Shown piece after piece: positions 6,077 to 7,379 of a DNA stretch of 7,379 bases. Source of the DNA: SAR202 cluster bacterium. Lineage in GTDB: Bacteria; Chloroflexota; Dehalococcoidia; SAR202; CAJWER01. How positions within the stretch are numbered: position 1 is the stretch's first letter; every line of letters begins with the position of its first letter. The translations under genes were made by a program, and so were the position numbers. The stretch lies in NCBI GenBank assembly GCA_030740335.1, contig JASLXL010000156.1, positions 1 to 7,379 of the forward strand, given 5' to 3'. The notes below the pieces were generated by a model. That model saw only the letters and a list, made by a program, of their open reading frames with translations. It was not told the origin of the DNA and ran no database searches.

Positions 6077-6934
6077 ATGATCAACTTTCACGCCTCCACA
6101 TTCGCATGGAAGGGCCATCCAACGAAGCCCGACCCACATTACAAGTACCCAGGAGGGCTGGTCAGCAAGTCCGGCGTGGTAATACACGTTCGGATGAGCC
6201 TGGAAGCGGTCTGCACCATCACTGACGAGTCGACCGGCCATGTGTCAGAGATGTTCATGAACGCGCCGTGCCGCGCAGAGTACACCATTGCAAAGCGCAA
6301 CCTGTTCCAGGTACCCGGCAATCAGTTCCGATATGCCTTCAATCGTGAACGCACTGTGACCATCGCCAACAGGCCAAGCGACGAAGTCGAGGAGATCAAG
6401 AACTCGTCGCTCGCTGAGAGTTTAGATAGCCACAAACTGGACGTCCGCCACTATGACAACGCCTCGACCACCGCTGACCCCGTCGAGATCATCGAAGCGA
6501 CGCTGGCCAACGATCTGATGACGGCTCGGTCGACCTACAGGGACACGGACAGGGGCCTCTCGATTGCAATCGAGTATCCAGTGAACCTGATCAATGTGAA
6601 CCCTGTTGACGCCGAGTACCAGGTCTGCACCGGCCCAGTAATCGTGCCCGACCTGGAAACCTGGGACGGCAAGAACGTCTCGCGAGTCTTCTTAGCCCAC
6701 GTCGCCTTCACGGCCTCGGACTACGTCGAGTTCATACTACGGCGCGAGGTCGACCCATCCGACTCCGAAAAGCAATGGCTCACCAAGCCCAGGGGCCTCG
6801 ACCGCAACGCGCTCCACGATCCAGCCAATCAACCCTCCGACTATCCAATTCGCAAGTGGCAAGCAACCGCCTACTCCGAGGTCTGGGAAAAAGAGGGCGC
6901 CGACAATATCATCATGCGGGTGCCGAACCCGTAG
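6077..6934 (+). CDS. Protein of unknown function (285 residues)
   Basis: I do not recognise this family. ATG 6077 is preferred: GGAG (6063-6066) lies 10 nt ahead, and the candidate promoter at 6015-6043 is downstream of the alternative ATG 5954, whose extra 41 residues would read through the control region. The protein begins MINFHASTFAWKG, is polar, lacks a signal peptide and hydrophobic membrane segments, and appears cytoplasmic. It looks beta-rich, with alternating segments such as SGVVIHVRMSLEAV and ARSTYRD. Distinctive segments are GHPTKPDPHYKYPGG near the N-terminus, CTGPVIVPDLETWDG around residues 183-197, and FILRREVDPSDSEKQWL around residues 217-233. No nucleotide-binding loop, metal cluster, zinc motif or known catalytic signature is visible. 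Base composition and codon use look like the neighbours', arguing for a real resident gene. Divergence from the enolase-family gene across a shared control region suggests a linked role, but no function is proposed. Confidence 0.8.
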   Translation: MINFHASTFAWKGHPTKPDPHYKYPGGLVSKSGVVIHVRMSLEAVCTITDESTGHVSEMFMNAPCRAEYTIAKRNLFQVPGNQFRYAFNRERTVTIANRPSDEVEEIKNSSLAESLDSHKLDVRHYDNASTTADPVEIIEATLANDLMTARSTYRDTDRGLSIAIEYPVNLINVNPVDAEYQVCTGPVIVPDLETWDGKNVSRVFLAHVAFTASDYVEFILRREVDPSDSEKQWLTKPRGLDRNALHDPANQPSDYPIRKWQATAYSEVWEKEGADNIIMRVPNP

Positions 6935-6961
6935 CTAGGACAGGTGAGAGGACACAAAGCG

Positions 6962-6973
6962 ATGGTGCTGTGA
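6962..6973 (+). other. Three-codon ORF whose stop overlaps the next gene's GTG start
   Basis: ATG 6962 has GAGAGG (6946-6951) 10 nt ahead and reads M-V-L before TGA 6971-6973, which overlaps GTG 6970-6972 as GTGA. It may allow termination-reinitiation onto the hydrolase gene, which has no good ribosome site of its own, or may mark a start-region frameshift. Could be chance. Confidence 0.2.
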
Positions 6974-7379
6974 GTAAACAGACCGACAAAGTGAACAAGT
7001 TGTTGGAGGCGTGGGACACACTCGATTCGCCTGGATACGTGGTTGGCGTCATCCAGGACGGAGAGTTGGCTTACGTTCGAGCGCACGGAATGGCCGACAT
7101 GGCTGCGAAAACGCCCCTGACAGCGAAGTCAGCGTTCAACGTCCAGTCCATCGGGAAGCAGTTCACAGCCGCGTGCATCGCCCTACTCGTGCAGGAAGAT
7201 GTCATCGACCTAGACGACAACATCCGGAAGTATCTGCCAGAGTTTCCAGACTACGGAACCCCCATCAGCGTCCGCCACCTCGTGCACCACACCAGCGGGC
7301 TCCGAGACTACATCCATCTGGTGGCGCTCGCCGGAAAAGACTTCAGAGACGATTTCAGTCACACGGACGCACTCCAGAT
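6970..7379 (+). CDS. Class C beta-lactamase-like serine hydrolase (PF00144 type), 3' end cut by window edge
   Basis: The first 136 residues are present and the frame is open to the right edge. S60-I-G-K63 within FNVQSIGKQFTA is the SxxK nucleophile and base motif of penicillin-binding-protein-like hydrolases. LDDNIRKYLPEFPDYGTPISVRHL and LVHHTSGLRDY follow at the usual spacing. The Y-x-N and C-terminal HxG/KTG-type motifs would be beyond the window. Relatives include esterases, D-aminopeptidases, carboxypeptidases and true AmpC enzymes; sequence here does not choose among them, and resistance should not be assumed. There is no signal peptide, unlike periplasmic AmpC, so a cytoplasmic esterase or peptidase is more likely. 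GTG 6970 is the best start: the segment back to the previous gene's stop holds no in-frame ATG. Start confidence is moderate because the Shine-Dalgarno sequence is poor. It lies 35 bp after the unknown gene and is probably co-transcribed with it. Confidence 0.88.
   Translation, partial: MSKQTDKVNKLLEAWDTLDSPGYVVGVIQDGELAYVRAHGMADMAAKTPLTAKSAFNVQSIGKQFTAACIALLVQEDVIDLDDNIRKYLPEFPDYGTPISVRHLVHHTSGLRDYIHLVALAGKDFRDDFSHTDALQ

Noticed and set aside
6970..7379. Antibiotic-resistance AmpC beta-lactamase
   Set aside because: Only the general SxxK family signature is visible, there is no signal peptide, and the C-terminal motifs are outside the window; most such proteins are esterases or peptidases.

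Overview
The window is about 7.4 kb of gene-dense bacterial accessory DNA, GC-rich but not extreme. It holds six protein-coding genes that are complete or cut by an edge with a recognisable family, plus one complete gene I cannot assign. No tRNA, rRNA, CRISPR, transposase or phage gene is visible. The combination is one I associate with environmental, often marine or sponge-associated, bacteria that carry large expansions of these families: a planctomycete/Chloroflexota-style 'LFVDDY' beta-propeller protein, a PhyH dioxygenase fused to HEAT repeats, an amidohydrolase-2 lactonase-like protein and an enolase-superfamily dehydratase-like protein. SAR202 Chloroflexota, Poribacteria and Latescibacterota are examples. 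This placement is inference from gene content; there is no marker gene to settle it.

Layout: (a) 2-3847, plus strand: two tandem paralogous glycosidase-like beta-propeller proteins (the first cut by the left edge) and a PhyH-HEAT fusion. (b) 3881-4741, plus strand: an amidohydrolase-2 family TIM-barrel protein, 33 bp downstream and probably in the same transcription unit. (c) 4754-5929, minus strand: a mandelate-racemase-type enolase-superfamily enzyme converging on the amidohydrolase with only 12 bp between stops. (d) 5930-6076: a 147-bp divergent control region with candidate promoters in both directions and a 13-bp imperfect inverted repeat lying across both -35 regions. (e) 6077-6934, plus strand: a conserved-looking but unrecognised 285-residue protein. 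(f) 6970 to the right edge, plus strand: the N-terminal 136 residues of a class C beta-lactamase-like serine hydrolase.

How the genes could work together: a lactonase-like amidohydrolase beside an acid-sugar dehydratase-like enolase is the core of non-phosphorylating sugar oxidation routes (sugar, lactone, aldonate, 2-keto-3-deoxy acid), and glycosidase-like propeller proteins would fit upstream of it. The PhyH enzyme could add an oxidative step. The substrate is not readable from sequence, and no sugar dehydrogenase, aldolase or transporter is in the window, so this is a hypothesis. Points worth a second look are the duplicated propeller gene, the PhyH-HEAT fusion, the amidohydrolase lacking the usual strand-8 aspartate, the enolase lacking the second lysine of KxK, the divergent operator candidate, and two tiny ORFs overlapping start codons.
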